Shown here piece after piece: positions 9,258 through 17,625 of a DNA stretch of 64,000 nt (position 1 is its first letter; each line of letters starts with the position of its first letter). Position numbers and translations under genes: made by a program. The stretch is from an uncultured Methanobrevibacter sp. GTDB lineage: Archaea > Methanobacteriota > Methanobacteria > Methanobacteriales > Methanobacteriaceae. The notes under the pieces are model-generated. The model worked only from the letters and a program-made list of their open reading frames with translations. It had not been told where the DNA came from and did not search any database. The DNA lies in assembly GCF_902770715.1 (NCBI RefSeq), contig NZ_CACXTS010000003.1, positions 31,091-95,090 on the forward strand, written 5' to 3'.

Positions 9258-11852
9258 TTAGAATGATATTCCAGAATAAATTCCCTTAAGGGAGAATGAT
9301 TTGGTATTCCAATTAACTACACTTCCAACTGAATTTCTTGAACTTGTTGCATCAGCAACTGTCCATGTATTTCCAATTAAAACCTGTGTCCAAACATGGC
9401 CGTAAGTACTGCCGCTTGAGAATCTGCAGGTTCCATGAACATATCTTGCCGGTAAATCAGCAGTTCTAAACATTGCTACAAGCAAATGTGAGTGATCGAC
9501 ACAATTTCCAGTCTTATGGGACAATGTACCTGTTGCACCATATCTTGTATCGTAATAGAAACTGTATGATACTGTATCCCTTACGTAATTAAATATTGCA
9601 ACCGCTTTTTCCCTGTCAGTTTTCAAATCTTTAGTTAAAGATGTAACAATCTTCTTGATTGTAGAACTGTTCACTTGACAATTTGTGGAAGACTTAAGAT
9701 ACATTGATAAATCGCTGACTGTATTCTTTTCATTTAAACCGGATCCTCCTTGTGATGAACCATAACCGTAGTTAATAACCACATAATTAGGCATACGCTT
9801 TTCAGCCTTATAAAATGCTAATATTCTTGAAAATGAATCGACAACTTCTGAATATATGATTTTACCAACAGCTGAAGAAGCATAGTTAGGAGCAAATTTA
9901 TTGGTTTTAATATAGGTTGCTATATTATTTGCAACAGCCACATATTTTTCCATGTATAAATTTTTTGAGTTAATATTATCTCCTGAAGGATTCTTAGGAG
10001 CTGCAACATCTGGGATATATTCAATATTATTGGTTTTTGAATTTCCTATCTCATTTATAGCTTCGCTCATTATGTATAAGAATTCAGGAACTGTAAATGT
10101 AAGACTTCCAACATTTACTGTATTCGGAAACTTATTGTTGCTGTCATAGTAGTTTTTAAAGTTGGTTGCCGCAGTAAGCACTTCATTTAAAGTAACTGTC
10201 TTAGGAGCAACCACGGTCAGTTTTGCAGATCCGGAACTGGCCAGATTAAGATTATCCCCTTCAAATTCATATGAAACTGAATAGCTTCCGGCAGGTAAAC
10301 TTACACTGAATTTAGCATATCCATTAGATGCAGTTTTAGCTGTGTATGTATTGGCTTTGACAGTCAATTTGACAGTAGCTCCGCTGATTGCTTTTTTGCT
10401 GGAGTCCAATAACAATACATTCACATATTGAGATCCTGAATTTAGGGAAGTTTCACTTTTCCATGCGAGGGAAGTGGAAGTTCTTTTCTTAACTGTAATT
10501 TCAGTTGACCCATTGACAGAGTCAATTTTTGAATCTTTTGCATTAGTATACTTTATTGTATATTTTCCAACAGCAAGATTAATAGGTATTGAAACAATAC
10601 CATTGCTATCTGTAGTTTCTGTATAAGTATTGCTTTTAACTGTGAGAGTGACTTTCTTATTGGCCAATGGAATAGAACCTGATGTTAAAGCAACTTTAAA
10701 AGGTATATTTGAACCTTTACCGAAAGTTGTTGTACTTTTTACTGTAAAAGTAGGTGTTTTACTTGGTATAATAGTTAATTTACTGGATGTGCTTGACGCT
10801 TTGTAAAAATTATTTCCTGCAAATTTATATTTGACTGTGTAAAACCCTTCTTTTAGTGAAGGCAATTTGAGTTTTGCAATACCTTTACTGTTTGTTTTTG
10901 CGTCATATGATTTTCCATTGACAGTGAATTTGATTATTTTACCAGCACCTGGAGCATACCCAAATTTATTGAGTAATTTAACGCTTATAGTTTTAGATTC
11001 ACTTTTGAGGAAAGTGTAGGCACTAGCAGTTAAGGATGATGTAGTGGATTTGACAACTTTGATTGTTTTAGTTTTAGTCAAACCGTCAACATTATATGAA
11101 GTTATCTTATATGTGCCAACTTTCAATGATTTTAAAGATAAACTTGCCACACCATTTGAATTAGTCTTTTTGGTGAATGTCTTTCCATTAAGTTTGAATT
11201 TTATGTTTTTGTTAGCTAACGCTTTTCCAGTGCTTTTAAGAAAAGTAGCGTAAAATTTTCTACCGTCTGTGTAGACTTTTGATATATCCTTAGCACTAAT
11301 GGTTGATAAAACCTTTATGGTAGTTGTAAAGCTATATCCTGTTTTAGGATTAGTTGTAACAGCCTTATATGTCCCTGGTTTGAGACTTTTAATGGATAAG
11401 GTCGCAACTCCATTTGTATCGGTTTTTTTAGTGAAAGATTTACCATTTAATGTAATTTTAACATTAGTATTTTTCAATGCTTTTCCATTCATATCAAGGA
11501 ACTTTGCTGAGTATTTTGCGGTTCCTTTGTAGTATTTAGTAATGTCTTTTGAAGTGATTGTTTTTGATTTGTCAATTGTTGTATTAGAAGCAGCTAATAC
11601 GTCGGCATTATTTTCACTTTTCAGTAAAGAATTACTTTCAGCGTCAGTTGATAAAATATCTGAATTATCAGATTTTAGAATATTGTCATTAGATGAATCA
11701 TCATCAACAGCTGAATTATAAACAGATACATACGTGTCATCCTGTGCTACAGCATATGAATCCGTAGTATTTACTTCACTTGCATGAATAGTGCTTACCG
11801 ATAATGCAACAATGAGCACCATCAAAACAGTGAGTAATAATTCTCTGTTCAA
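9258..11852 (-). CDS. Secreted Ig-repeat, pseudomurein-binding, transglutaminase-like surface protein
   Basis: This protein has about 864 residues. Its signal peptide (LLLTVLMVLIVALSVSTIHA) is followed by a Ser/Asp-rich linker. About five Ig-like repeats of roughly 85 residues follow (each with NGK.FT.KT.SNGVA.L...L..GTY). Two or three pseudomurein-binding repeats come next (FPNTVNVGSLTFTVPEFLYI; MPNYVVINYG). The C-terminus is a transglutaminase-like domain with Cys in GNCVDHSH, His in YGHVWTQ and Asp in VADATSS. Related catalytic triads occur in the pseudomurein endoisopeptidases PeiW/PeiP of methanogen viruses, so a wall-modifying role is likely. GGAGG at 11861-11865 points to the TTG at 11852; the ATG at 11867 precedes that site. 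Confidence 0.8.
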   Translation of the reverse strand: MNRELLLTVLMVLIVALSVSTIHASEVNTTDSYAVAQDDTYVSVYNSAVDDDSSNDNILKSDNSDILSTDAESNSLLKSENNADVLAASNTTIDKSKTITSKDITKYYKGTAKYSAKFLDMNGKALKNTNVKITLNGKSFTKKTDTNGVATLSIKSLKPGTYKAVTTNPKTGYSFTTTIKVLSTISAKDISKVYTDGRKFYATFLKSTGKALANKNIKFKLNGKTFTKKTNSNGVASLSLKSLKVGTYKITSYNVDGLTKTKTIKVVKSTTSSLTASAYTFLKSESKTISVKLLNKFGYAPGAGKIIKFTVNGKSYDAKTNSKGIAKLKLPSLKEGFYTVKYKFAGNNFYKASSTSSKLTIIPSKTPTFTVKSTTTFGKGSNIPFKVALTSGSIPLANKKVTLTVKSNTYTETTDSNGIVSIPINLAVGKYTIKYTNAKDSKIDSVNGSTEITVKKRTSTSLAWKSETSLNSGSQYVNVLLLDSSKKAISGATVKLTVKANTYTAKTASNGYAKFSVSLPAGSYSVSYEFEGDNLNLASSGSAKLTVVAPKTVTLNEVLTAATNFKNYYDSNNKFPNTVNVGSLTFTVPEFLYIMSEAINEIGNSKTNNIEYIPDVAAPKNPSGDNINSKNLYMEKYVAVANNIATYIKTNKFAPNYASSAVGKIIYSEVVDSFSRILAFYKAEKRMPNYVVINYGYGSSQGGSGLNEKNTVSDLSMYLKSSTNCQVNSSTIKKIVTSLTKDLKTDREKAVAIFNYVRDTVSYSFYYDTRYGATGTLSHKTGNCVDHSHLLVAMFRTADLPARYVHGTCRFSSGSTYGHVWTQVLIGNTWTVADATSSRNSVGSVVNWNTKSFSLKGIYSGISF

Positions 11853-12341
11853 AATATTTTCCTCCATAACAGATTATTTTTAATATATTGTGATTTTATT
11901 CTCACCTTATAAGTAAATATTTAAAAAATCTTATATAAACCTTTTTATTTACCATACTTAATTAGATGAGTTTAATTTTAAAAAATAAGGATTAAACTTT
12001 ATGAAAATTTAAAATTAAGCTTAATTATACTTCAATTAAACTATAAAAGAATTATAATTTATGAAATTATTTATTAAGCTAATTCAATATATGAAATTGA
12101 AAACATTAATCGAACAAACATCAATAACATATCCTATAAGCTTAAAATCAAGCATATATCAATAAATGGAATATTATTAAGAAAAATAATAAAATTCGCT
12201 TTAAAAACTTAAATATTCCTAAAAAAAGAATTTTTAATCAAATTTGATTTTTTATATAAAAAATAATTTTCATGTGCAGAAATAAGCATTATTTCTTAAG
12301 AAAATATTAAAAAATTATTGTAAAAATAAAAAAAAGATGAA
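11853..12341. other. AT-rich intergenic region upstream of the surface protein
   Basis: Nearly 490 bases lie between two minus-strand genes. The left part holds the promoter and roughly 50-nt leader of the surface protein gene. The rest is very AT-rich, with several aattaa/ttaatt stretches. I see no RNA gene, ORF with a ribosome site, or strong hairpin in it. Confidence 0.6.
11930..11939 (-). promoter_or_regulatory. TATA box with BRE for the transglutaminase-like surface protein
   Basis: Read on the minus strand this is TTTATATAAG preceded by purine-rich AAAAAGG, a good archaeal BRE/TATA match. Transcription would start near 11905, leaving a leader of about 50 nt that carries GGAGG. Confidence 0.55.
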
Positions 12342-12653
12342 TTAAAATTTAAAGATGTCTTTAGCCCAACTAACTTTGGCTTTAATTTCTTGTGCTTTTA
12401 ATTCATAAGTTTTATCTGTTTCCCCATAATTGTCATCCAATACTTCAGCTTTGCCATCAACATCCAATGAAGTATCTTTAATCTTACCAAATAATCCAAT
12501 CTGTTCATCTGCAATTGATTCAATTTCAGGCAATGTTTTTTCCTTCAATTCGAATAATGTATCAATAGCTTCACCGATTGTAACTCCATTTTCCTTTAAT
12601 AATTTTACTTTCTCTTCCTGTTCAGGTGTCAACTCAATTTCCATTTTGCTCAT
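12342..12653 (-). CDS. Small acidic hypothetical protein
   Basis: This protein has 103 residues, is rich in Glu, Lys and Asp, and is probably mostly helical. It begins MSKMEIELTPEQEEKVKLLK and has no Cys cluster, signal peptide or membrane segment. AGGGGAAATTTT precedes the ATG. I do not recognise the family. It is transcribed away from the MarR/MFS operon, with which it shares the intergenic region containing the inverted repeat at 12724-12758, so the same regulator could affect both. Confidence 0.7.
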   Translation of the reverse strand: MSKMEIELTPEQEEKVKLLKENGVTIGEAIDTLFELKEKTLPEIESIADEQIGLFGKIKDTSLDVDGKAEVLDDNYGETDKTYELKAQEIKAKVSWAKDIFKF

Positions 12654-12723
12654 AAAATTTCCCCTGTAAAATAATTAATACTATATATTATTATTTTCAT
12701 TTAAATTATTTTCTAGAAAAAAT

Positions 12724-12758
12724 ATTGTTTCATTTTTAACTGTTTCAAAAGAAACAAT
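12724..12758. promoter_or_regulatory. Candidate MarR operator
   Basis: Inverted repeat ATTGTTTC (12724-12731) / GAAACAAT (12751-12758), with an extra GTTTC at 12742 that pairs closely with GAAAC at 12751. It lies directly upstream of a TATA-like ctataa (12765-12770) and 40 nt before the MarR start. MarR proteins bind such dyads to repress their own operon; that this MarR binds here is inference. Confidence 0.45.
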
Positions 12759-12797
12759 TATATGCTATAAAAGAATAATAGTTATACAGGTGAAAAT

Positions 12798-13247
12798 ATG
12801 GAAGATGAAATTTTTCAAGGTATAGAAGATAAGTCCCCATTTGTGGCATGGATTCACAATATTTCACTAAATCAGCAAAAGTATATGAAATCAAAATTTT
12901 CTAATTATGATTTTGGCCATGACATACGCTACATCATGTTCATTTATGACCACCCCAACTGCTCACAGGAGGATCTGGTGAACATGTTCTGCCAAAGTAA
13001 GGGAAACGTTGCCAAAATACTGAAGAAATTTGAAAATGAAGGATATATCAAAAGGGAAGTCAATCCTGAAAACAGACGCAAATACATGTTGAATGTAACC
13101 GAAAAAGGCAAAATGTTAGCACCAAAATACCGGCAGTTTGCTAAAGACTGGGAAAAGGAAGTAGGGATAACAGACGAAGATGACTTGTTGAAAGAAAGAC
13201 TTAAAGAAATAGCCATTAAAGGCATGAAGATTATTGAAAATAAATAA
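12798..13247 (+). CDS. MarR family transcriptional regulator
   Basis: This winged-helix regulator has 149 residues. The recognition region is HPNCSQEDLVNMFCQSKGNVAKILKKFENEGYI, followed by the wing with basic residues (REVNPENRRKYMLNVTEKGK). AGGTGAAAAT lies before the ATG. The stop is 14 nt before the first MFS exporter gene, so it is the first gene of a three-gene operon. By analogy with other MarR/MFS pairs it likely represses the exporters until a toxic ligand binds. Confidence 0.9.
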   Translation: MEDEIFQGIEDKSPFVAWIHNISLNQQKYMKSKFSNYDFGHDIRYIMFIYDHPNCSQEDLVNMFCQSKGNVAKILKKFENEGYIKREVNPENRRKYMLNVTEKGKMLAPKYRQFAKDWEKEVGITDEDDLLKERLKEIAIKGMKIIENK

Positions 13248-13261
13248 AAGAGATGATGATA

Positions 13262-14647
13262 ATGAAAATGGATTCTGAAACATATGTAGTTTTCGTTGCA
13301 TTCATAACATCATTTTTTGCTGTATTCTTATCAGCGGGAATTGTTTTGGGCGTTCCATCAATTGCAAATGATTTTGGAATGAACAACATTATTCAAAATT
13401 GGATTCCTACAATAGCATTGCTTGTTATAGCTGTATTCACCCTACCAGCAGGTCAGATTTCGGGTAAATACGGTGTTAAAAAGTCTTTGATTGCAGGACT
13501 AATTATTTTTATAATAGCATCAGTCGGCGGAGCTCTATCCTTTTCAACAGAATCATTCTTATTTTTTAGGGTGCTTCAAGGAATAGGCATTGCATTCTTG
13601 AATGTATCTGCAATGGCAATGGTCGTGCAAGCCATCAAACCACAAAACAGAGGAAAAGCTTTAGGATATACTGTTACAGGCATTTATCTTGCAGGATCAC
13701 TATCTCCCGTATTCTGTGGATTTTTAGTATATAATTTCGGTTGGAGATCAATGTTTTATTTTGTATTGCCGTTTTTAGTACTTTGCTTAATATTGATTAT
13801 GATAAAAATTCCTGGAGAATGGAAAACTTATGAAAACAGCAAAATCGACAGTATAGGATATGTTCTATACGGAATTGGCATTCTATTATTCATTTATGGA
13901 TTTACAAACTTAATGAATACAATGGGAATAATCAGCGTTGCAATTGGTACAATCCTACTGCTCATTTTTGCATATTATGAACTTAAGGCTAAAAGTCCAG
14001 CATTCAATATGCATCTATTCAAAAATATGAAATTCACTTCATCAAATATTGCGGCATTATGCAGCTATCTTGCCATTGCAGCAATAACCACCATATTGAA
14101 TTATCATTTCCAATATGTGAGGGGATGGAATGCACAGCTTTCAGGATTAATTCTGATAATCACACCAATAATCATGGCAATTATGGCGCCTAATGCAGGT
14201 AAGCTATCAGATAAGATTCATCCGCAAAAGCTGGCTGCATTGGGAATGGGCATTGCAACAGTAACACTATTGATATTGATATTTTTAGATGCCAATACTC
14301 CACTTTATCTTATTGTTATAGCCATGATACTTCAGGGTATTGGAATGGGATTATTTACAACTCCAAACACCAATGCAATTATGAGTTCCGTTCCACCAAA
14401 CGAAACCCCAAATGCATCTGCGGCCCAATCTGCAATGAGAACCATTGGTCAAACTATGAGTCTGGGTCTTTTAACCCTCGTATTTGCTTGGATGATGGGA
14501 AGTCTTAAACTTTCTTCAGAATATGCTGCTCTGATAGTTCAAAGTTCACAATTGGTCTGTTTGATATGTACAATAATTTGCATAATAGCTATTTTTGCTT
14601 CACTTGTAGGCATTAAATCAAAAGATTCATTTAATTTAGAGAGGTAA
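13262..14647 (+). CDS. MFS multidrug exporter, tandem copy 1
   Basis: This major facilitator has 461 residues and about 14 membrane segments, as in the DHA2 drug:H+ antiporter group. Typical motifs are present: GQISGKYGVKKS (loop 2-3, motif A) and FRVLQGIGIAFLNVSA. The start at 13262 (MKMDSETYVVF) is preferred over 13253 because it aligns with the second copy (MKIEFETYVVF). It follows marR in the same operon. The substrate is unknown. Confidence 0.88.
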   Translation: MKMDSETYVVFVAFITSFFAVFLSAGIVLGVPSIANDFGMNNIIQNWIPTIALLVIAVFTLPAGQISGKYGVKKSLIAGLIIFIIASVGGALSFSTESFLFFRVLQGIGIAFLNVSAMAMVVQAIKPQNRGKALGYTVTGIYLAGSLSPVFCGFLVYNFGWRSMFYFVLPFLVLCLILIMIKIPGEWKTYENSKIDSIGYVLYGIGILLFIYGFTNLMNTMGIISVAIGTILLLIFAYYELKAKSPAFNMHLFKNMKFTSSNIAALCSYLAIAAITTILNYHFQYVRGWNAQLSGLILIITPIIMAIMAPNAGKLSDKIHPQKLAALGMGIATVTLLILIFLDANTPLYLIVIAMILQGIGMGLFTTPNTNAIMSSVPPNETPNASAAQSAMRTIGQTMSLGLLTLVFAWMMGSLKLSSEYAALIVQSSQLVCLICTIICIIAIFASLVGIKSKDSFNLER

Positions 14648-14682
14648 GATTATTTAAAATTTAATTAATAGAGAGGGAAATC

Positions 14683-16074
14683 ATGAAAATAGAATTTGAA
14701 ACATATGTTGTATTTGTATCATTTATAACATCATTTTTTGCAGTTTTCTTGTCAAATGGGATAATCATTGGTGTTCCCGCAATTGCACAGGACTTTGCAA
14801 TGAATAATGTTATTCAAAATTGGGTGCCGACAATATTTTTCCTTGTCGTAGCGGTATTCACAGTACCGGCCGGACAGATTTCAGGAAAATTCGGTGTTAA
14901 AAAATCATTGCTAGCAGGAATCCTTGTATTCCTATTTGGGTCTATAGGGGCCTGTCTTGCATTTTCAACAGAATCATTTTTAGTTTTTAGAATGATACAG
15001 GGTGCAGGAGTAGCATTTTTAAATGTATCAGCTATGGCTATGGTAGTACAAGCGGTTAAACCGCAAAACAGGGGAAAAGCATTGGGTTTTACAGTGACTG
15101 GAGTTTATCTGGCAACTTCACTTTCACCGGTAATCTGCGGATTTTTAGTGCATAACCTCGGCTGGAGATCAATGTTTTACTTTGTTATTCCATTTTTAGT
15201 ATTGTGTATCATATTGATGCTTACAAAAATACCTCAAGAATGGAAGACCTATCAACATGACAAGATTGATAAAGTAGGATCTATACTATATGCCATTGGA
15301 ATCTTATTATTCATCTATGGATTCACCACTTTGATTACATCAACAGGTAAAATATTAACCGTTGCTGGAATTATATTGCTAGTAATATTTGGTCTCTATG
15401 AATTGAGACAGAAATCACCAGTGTTCAACATGAACCTGTTTAAAAACAAAAAATTCACATCCTCAAATGTCGCAGCATTGTGCAGCTACTTGGCGATTAT
15501 GGTAGTTACCACAATTCTGAATTACCACTTCCAGTATGTAAGGGGATGGGACGCACAAATGTCCGGAATGATATTGATTATTACACCAATCATCATGGCA
15601 ATCATGGCTCCGAATGCAGGAAAACTATCAGATAGAATACATCCGCAGAAATTAGCGGCAATTGGTATTGGAATAGCTGCGGTGGCACTGGCAATACTTA
15701 CATTCCTAACCGGAGATACACCAATCTATATTGTGATATTGGCTATGGTCCTGCAGGGTATTGGAATGGGACTATTCTCAAGTCCAAATATGAACGCTAT
15801 CATGAGTTCAGTTCCTCCAAAGGACGCTCCGACAGCATCAGCTTCTCAAGCTACAATGAGAACAATCGGCCAGACCATGAGTTTAGGTCTTTTAACTCTT
15901 ATATTCGCTTGGGTGATGGGCAGCTTGGAATTGGCTCCTCAATATGCTTCCATGATTGTGCAGGCATCACAAACAATCTGTTTGATTTGTACAATAGCAT
16001 GCATCCTTGCTGTATTCGCTTCATTGGTTGGTATAAAATCCAGCGACAAATTCAATACTGAAAGGCCAAACTGA
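14683..16074 (+). CDS. MFS multidrug exporter, tandem copy 2
   Basis: This protein has 463 residues and is collinear with and very similar to the preceding exporter; for example, both share AMAMVVQA.KPQNRGKALG and NAGKLSD.IHPQKLAA. It clearly arose by tandem duplication with moderate divergence. GAGGGAAATC precedes the ATG, 35 nt after the first copy. A hairpin terminator overlaps its stop. The two could work as separate pumps with different substrates or as a pair. Confidence 0.88.
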   Translation: MKIEFETYVVFVSFITSFFAVFLSNGIIIGVPAIAQDFAMNNVIQNWVPTIFFLVVAVFTVPAGQISGKFGVKKSLLAGILVFLFGSIGACLAFSTESFLVFRMIQGAGVAFLNVSAMAMVVQAVKPQNRGKALGFTVTGVYLATSLSPVICGFLVHNLGWRSMFYFVIPFLVLCIILMLTKIPQEWKTYQHDKIDKVGSILYAIGILLFIYGFTTLITSTGKILTVAGIILLVIFGLYELRQKSPVFNMNLFKNKKFTSSNVAALCSYLAIMVVTTILNYHFQYVRGWDAQMSGMILIITPIIMAIMAPNAGKLSDRIHPQKLAAIGIGIAAVALAILTFLTGDTPIYIVILAMVLQGIGMGLFSSPNMNAIMSSVPPKDAPTASASQATMRTIGQTMSLGLLTLIFAWVMGSLELAPQYASMIVQASQTICLICTIACILAVFASLVGIKSSDKFNTERPN

Positions 16075-16096
16075 TTAGTTATTCATTTAACTAATC
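16073..16096 (+). terminator. Terminator of the marR-MFS operon
   Basis: A perfect 9-bp stem GATTAGTTA / TAACTAATC with a 6-nt loop, followed by CCCTTTCC and a T-run, begins inside the stop codon of the second MFS gene. Confidence 0.65.
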
Positions 16097-16167
16097 CCCT
16101 TTCCTTTTTTTAATTAATCTGATATAATTGAAAAATAATGATATGATTTATATAATCATCAAAATGT

Positions 16168-17475
16168 TTATTCGATGAAATACTCTTTTTTAGACAACTC
16201 TTTTAAGGTAGAAACCAATTCCTCTTCACCGATCTTAATTAATACATTCTGAATTAATAAATCAGCTTCCTCATCAATTGAAAAAGTCATACCCTCTTGA
16301 GAGTATCTTCTTAAAGTGTTTATAATAGGACGCAGTCTATTATACAATTCCATAAATTCTTCCTCATTATCCATATCCAGTGAGAACAAATACTTCCTAC
16401 GCCTTTTAAAGTAATTTTGATATTTTATTTGAGAATCAGTCATTTTAACAAGCTTAAAAATCTTGTTAACAGCAGTTGTTTCTTCTAGTACTTCATATCT
16501 TGTTTTCCTAATCTCTCTTTGGATAGCTTTAATTTCATTGATGTTATCTTTTCTTTCATTGAGAATCTTTTGATAGCTTGTCCCAGTATCTAAAACCGCT
16601 GTAGATTTCAGCGGCTTGAATTTGATTTTTCGGTTCATATAATTTTTTCCGAAAACCTCTTCATAAAAATCAGAATTGGGTAAATTCAAATCAATTCCAT
16701 CGACTTCCCATTTATCAACACCCTCAAATAATTCAGTATTCAAATCCCTATTAATAATTTGGGCATTATCGTAATATTGAAGCTCATCCCAAGTTTCAAT
16801 AAATGGATGTTTTCTTAAATTCTTGAAATAGAAATATGTGAAGTCTAAAGAGGCAAAAACATAATTATATATCGTGATTATGGTATTGGTTAAGTAAGAA
16901 TCCCTACCAAAAATATCATATAATCTTTCTTTTACAATTGCTTTTGGATACCTGCGAACAAAATAATTTTTAACCTTAGCAAGATGATTATGTACAAAAC
17001 GGATGACCTTTAGACCATATCTCACATAGAAAGCTTCCCTATAAAGCAAATTTTTCCTAATGAAGCTATTGAAACTAATTTTCATTGAAGTATAAAAGCT
17101 GATTGGCTGTTCCGTATCCTCGATATTGATAATGGACTTACGAATAGGATAAATACGAACAATAATTCCATGGGGTTTAAGAATATCCAGATTTGATAGA
17201 ACAAAAAAGGTAGAGTTCCTATCACCATAAGAGACGAAAAATGATGAATCTTCTTTATCATTTACGCTTCTTTCGACATATCTGTCCTTATCATAATTCT
17301 TTTTCACGATTTTACTGAATATTTCAATATCCTCCGAAGGCATGGCTACTGCTACCATCCTTGATCCATTGTCAATGGTATGGTCATTGTAAGCACTGAG
17401 AGAGTTAGCACCAATTAAAAAATAATGTAGGCCATTACGGGAACAAATACTATCTATCTCTTTTAGTAACTTCAA
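16168..17475 (-). CDS. Degenerate LicD-like protein, cassette 2
   Basis: This protein has 435 residues from the TTG at 17475. It is the homologue of the protein at 3818-5020: IDSICSRNGLHYFLIGANSLSAY aligns with the LicD start, but the DDDID motif is replaced by NGSRMVAVAM. A shared later motif is EEVFGKNYMNRKIKFKP, and the tail is helical and charged. Alignment to the cassette 1 copy continues upstream of the TTG (IQTRHKIQLK against MKTKQDIQLE) as far as an ATT at 17499, which has GGGGG 7 nt upstream. No ATG or GTG is available in that stretch, so the true start is uncertain. It is likely a catalytically dead partner of the LicD enzyme. Confidence 0.65.
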   Translation of the reverse strand: MKLLKEIDSICSRNGLHYFLIGANSLSAYNDHTIDNGSRMVAVAMPSEDIEIFSKIVKKNYDKDRYVERSVNDKEDSSFFVSYGDRNSTFFVLSNLDILKPHGIIVRIYPIRKSIINIEDTEQPISFYTSMKISFNSFIRKNLLYREAFYVRYGLKVIRFVHNHLAKVKNYFVRRYPKAIVKERLYDIFGRDSYLTNTIITIYNYVFASLDFTYFYFKNLRKHPFIETWDELQYYDNAQIINRDLNTELFEGVDKWEVDGIDLNLPNSDFYEEVFGKNYMNRKIKFKPLKSTAVLDTGTSYQKILNERKDNINEIKAIQREIRKTRYEVLEETTAVNKIFKLVKMTDSQIKYQNYFKRRRKYLFSLDMDNEEEFMELYNRLRPIINTLRRYSQEGMTFSIDEEADLLIQNVLIKIGEEELVSTLKELSKKEYFIE

Positions 17476-17523
17476 TTGAATTTTATGCCTTGTTTGAATA
17501 CTTAATCCCCCTAAATAATAATG

Positions 17524-17625
17524 TTATCTGACAAAATGCACCCTATCAAAGATACTGTTAATTTCCACACATGAATCATCGATTTCATGATGCAATTCAG
17601 CAAACAGCGCCAGTTTACTTTTCAT
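17524..17625 (-). CDS. 33-codon ORF overlapping the licD-2 stop
   Basis: The ATG at 17625 has GAGGAG at 17633-17638. The surrounding bases match the start region of the degenerate LicD gene of cassette 1 almost exactly (GAGGAGTT.A..ATGAAAA.TAA). The frame then diverges, reads MKSKLALFAELHHEIDDSC... and ends at 17524. It therefore occupies the ancestral start site of the second degenerate LicD gene. It could be a relic of an insertion, a coupled leader peptide, or a real small protein. I do not recognise it. Confidence 0.35.
   Translation of the reverse strand: MKSKLALFAELHHEIDDSCVEINSIFDRVHFVR

Noticed and set aside
11853..12341. tRNA or small RNA in the long AT-rich gap
   Set aside because: No cloverleaf, GC-rich segment or strong hairpin could be found by eye on either strand.
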